Assembly (NCBI GenBank): GCA_031394735.1
Contig: JANMXI010000002.1
Location: forward strand, 1-64,000
Length of the DNA: 64,000 nucleotides
Origin: TMP-86 sp031394735
GTDB taxonomy: Bacteria; Pseudomonadota; Gammaproteobacteria; Steroidobacterales; Steroidobacteraceae
Direction: 5' to 3'
The notes under the pieces are model-generated. The model had not been told where the DNA came from, ran no database searches, and saw only the letters and a program-made list of their open reading frames with translations. Positions 61,856 through 64,000 of this stretch are shown piece by piece. Position 1 is the stretch's first letter, and every line of letters starts with the position of its first letter. The position numbers were made by a program, and so were the translations under genes.

Positions 61856-63037
61856 GTGTCGACACCTGCAGTGCTAGCTCTTGAGGATGGCACCGTATTT
61901 CGAGGCCTGTCAGTAGGCGCCAAAGGAAATACGACCGGCGAGGTGGTATTCAATACCGCGATGACGGGGTATCAGGAAATCCTGACCGACCCTTCTTATT
62001 GCCGTCAGATCGTGACGCTGACCTACCCCCATATTGGAAACACCGGCGCCACCCCGGAAGATCTGGAATCCTCGCAGATCTATGCCGCCGGCCTCGTCAT
62101 CCGCGACCTGCCGCTGCTGCATTCGAATTGGCGTGCGACCGAATCTCTAAGCAGTTTTCTGACCAAGGGCAAGATCGTCGCGATTGCCGACATCGACACC
62201 CGCAAGCTGACGCGGATCTTGCGCGAGAAGGGCGCGCAATCCGGATGCATCATGACCGGCGAGAACATCGACGAAGCCGCGGCGGTGCGCGCTGCGAAGA
62301 AATTTCCGGGCCTAAAGGGCATGGATCTTGCCAAGGTCGTGTCCACCAAGCGTACCTATCAGTGGAATGAGGGACTGGTGTGGAAGCCCTCGGACCGGCC
62401 ACCACCGCGTCCTCAAAGCCGCCTGCACGTCGTGGCCTACGATTTCGGCATCAAGCGCAATATCCTGCGCCTGTTGGCCGAGTACGGCTGTCGGATGACG
62501 GTGGTCCCTGCACAAACACCGGCAGATCAAGTGCTTGCAATGAATCCTGATGGTATTTTTTTAAGCAACGGACCGGGCGACCCCGAGCCCTGCGACTATG
62601 CCATCAGCGCCATCGGCGAATTGCTCGAGACCGAGATCCCGCTGTTCGGCATCTGCCTGGGTCATCAGCTCCTGGGGTTGGCCGCCGGCGCCAAAACCCT
62701 GAAGATGAAATTCGGACATCACGGCGCGAATCATCCGGTGCAGGAACTGGACTCCAAGCGCGTGCTGATCTCCAGCCAGAATCACGGCTTCGCCATCGAT
62801 GAAACCACGCTACCGGCAACCCTGCGGCCCACGCACCGGTCACTGTTCGATGGCTCACTGCAGGGCATTGCCCACACCACCCGGCCCGCGTTCAGCTTCC
62901 AGGGCCATCCGGAAGCGAGCCCAGGTCCGCACGATGTCCGTCAATTGTTCGAGCATTTCATGTATCTGATGCTCAAGCGTCTGCAGACGACCGTACGCAG
63001 CCGCGTTGCGCCCAAGCCGAAGTCGGCGGAGATGTAA
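61856..63037 (+). CDS. carA: carbamoyl-phosphate synthase small subunit
   Basis: 393 residues, GTG start. N-terminal domain (LALEDGTVFRGLSVGAKGNT near 7) and C-terminal glutamine amidotransferase with the nucleophile in FGICLGHQLLGLA near 260 and His/Glu in FQGHPEASPGP near 345. Supplies ammonia from glutamine for carbamoyl phosphate (arginine and pyrimidines). carB follows after 6 bp. Confidence 0.97.
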   Translation: MSTPAVLALEDGTVFRGLSVGAKGNTTGEVVFNTAMTGYQEILTDPSYCRQIVTLTYPHIGNTGATPEDLESSQIYAAGLVIRDLPLLHSNWRATESLSSFLTKGKIVAIADIDTRKLTRILREKGAQSGCIMTGENIDEAAAVRAAKKFPGLKGMDLAKVVSTKRTYQWNEGLVWKPSDRPPPRPQSRLHVVAYDFGIKRNILRLLAEYGCRMTVVPAQTPADQVLAMNPDGIFLSNGPGDPEPCDYAISAIGELLETEIPLFGICLGHQLLGLAAGAKTLKMKFGHHGANHPVQELDSKRVLISSQNHGFAIDETTLPATLRPTHRSLFDGSLQGIAHTTRPAFSFQGHPEASPGPHDVRQLFEHFMYLMLKRLQTTVRSRVAPKPKSAEM

Positions 63038-63043
63038 GCCTTC

Positions 63044-64000
63044 GTGCCCAAGCGTACTGATATCAAATCGATTCTCATCATCGGCGCCGGTCCCATCGTG
63101 ATCGGCCAGGCCTGCGAGTTCGACTACTCCGGCGCTCAGGCCTGCAAGGCGCTGAAGGAAGAAGGTTTCCGCGTCATCCTGGTGAACTCCAATCCGGCCA
63201 CGATCATGACGGATCCGGAAACCGCGGACTCCATCTACATCGAGCCGGTGAACTGGCGCACGGTCGAGCGGATCATCGAAAAAGAGCGACCGGATGCGCT
63301 GCTGCCGACCATGGGCGGCCAGACCGCATTGAACACCGCGCTCGATCTGGTGCGCGAAGGCGTTCTCGAAAAATACAATGTCGAGATGATCGGCGCATCG
63401 CGCCGTGCCATCGACATGGCCGAGGATCGCGAACAGTTTCGCCATGCGATGACCGACATCGGGCTTGCGACACCGCGGGCGCGCGTGGCGCACAGCATGG
63501 AAGATGCCCATGCAGTGCAGGGCGAGATCGGCTTCCCCACCGTCATCCGCCCCTCGTTTACGCTCGGCGGCAGCGGTGGCGGCATCGCCTACAACCGCGA
63601 AGAATTCGAAACCATCGTGGCGCGCGGTCTGGACGCATCGCCCACCAACGAAGTGTTGCTCGAAGAGTCGGTGTTGGGTTGGAAAGAGTACGAGATGGAA
63701 GTGGTCCGCGACAGCGAGGACAACTGCATCATCATCTGCTCCATCGAGAACATCGATCCGATGGGCGTGCACACCGGCGACTCGATCACGGTGGCGCCTG
63801 CGCAGACGCTCACCGACAAGGAGTATCAGCGGCTGCGTGACGCCTCCATCGCGGTGCTGCGCAAGATCGGCGTGGATACCGGCGGGTCGAACGTGCAGTT
63901 TGCGATCAATCCAGACGATGGTCGCGTGCTGGTGATCGAAATGAATCCGCGCGTCTCGCGTTCCTCTGCGCTCGCGTCCAAGGCCACCGGTTTCCCCATC
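63044..64000 (+). CDS. carB: carbamoyl-phosphate synthase large subunit, 5' part only
   Basis: First 319 codons from a GTG at 63044 (M-PKRTDIKSILIIGAGPIVI), open to the window end; the full protein is about 1070 residues. N-terminal ATP-grasp half is visible: GQACEFDYSGAQACKALKEE, NPATIMTDPE, RPSFTLGGSGGGI and VIEMNPRVSRSSALASKATG. Partner of carA. Confidence 0.97.
   Translation, partial: MPKRTDIKSILIIGAGPIVIGQACEFDYSGAQACKALKEEGFRVILVNSNPATIMTDPETADSIYIEPVNWRTVERIIEKERPDALLPTMGGQTALNTALDLVREGVLEKYNVEMIGASRRAIDMAEDREQFRHAMTDIGLATPRARVAHSMEDAHAVQGEIGFPTVIRPSFTLGGSGGGIAYNREEFETIVARGLDASPTNEVLLEESVLGWKEYEMEVVRDSEDNCIIICSIENIDPMGVHTGDSITVAPAQTLTDKEYQRLRDASIAVLRKIGVDTGGSNVQFAINPDDGRVLVIEMNPRVSRSSALASKATGFPI

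Overview
This is a GC-rich, gene-dense chromosomal window whose gene order is that of a gammaproteobacterium, probably near the Xanthomonadales / Nevskiales / Steroidobacterales. Blocks that point there are tRNA-Ser-ffs-dnaX-ybaB-recR, rsgA/orn, ppsA/ppsR, the suf operon, mlaFEDCB, and smpB/ratAB/bamE/fur/recN/nadK/hrcA-grpE-dnaK-dnaJ-dapB-carAB. The genus cannot be named from sequence alone. No phage, insertion sequence with a transposase, CRISPR array or rRNA was found.

Layout. 1-5.8 kb: threonine catabolism (tdh, cut by the window edge, and kbl), Hsp15 and a PutA without the DNA-binding domain. 5.8-13.8 kb: one minus-strand operon running from an Rrf2 regulator through sufBCDSUT to a Rieske protein, a SixA-like phosphatase and a methyltransferase, with a likely operator at its promoter. 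13.9-18.9 kb: class I aldolase, then the Mla lipid-transport genes, with mlaA convergent. 18.9-24.2 kb: a BepA-like protease, PIN-PhoH, Bcp, GcvR, DapA and a small BamC-like lipoprotein. 24.3-29 kb: tRNA-Ser(GGA), SRP RNA, dnaX, ybaB, recR, a 307-bp inverted-repeat element, rsgA and orn. 29-42.2 kb: ppsA/ppsR, a DUF1249 protein, a coiled-coil protein, a tail-specific protease, an M28 peptidase, an HDOD-GGDEF protein and small membrane proteins.

42.2-50 kb is the most accessory-looking part: ilvE downstream of cupin, carboxymuconolactone-decarboxylase-like and cyclase genes; a ModE-type DNA-binding protein; about 1 kb with only tiny ORFs and an orphan Fur-like site; then a secreted beta-propeller protein and a two-component system. 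50.4-51.6 kb holds the best find: ssrA (tmRNA) next to smpB, with its T-loop interrupted by a 293-nt group I intron of the Azoarcus-like IC3 type. 51.6-64 kb returns to core genes: ratA/ratB, bamE, fur, recN, nadK, the hrcA-grpE-dnaK-dnaJ chaperone block with a sigma-32-type promoter before dnaK, dapB, carA and the first 319 codons of carB.

Together the genes cover Fe-S assembly and iron control, outer-membrane upkeep (Mla, BamE, BepA-like), ribosome rescue, replication and repair, and proline, threonine and branched-chain amino-acid metabolism.
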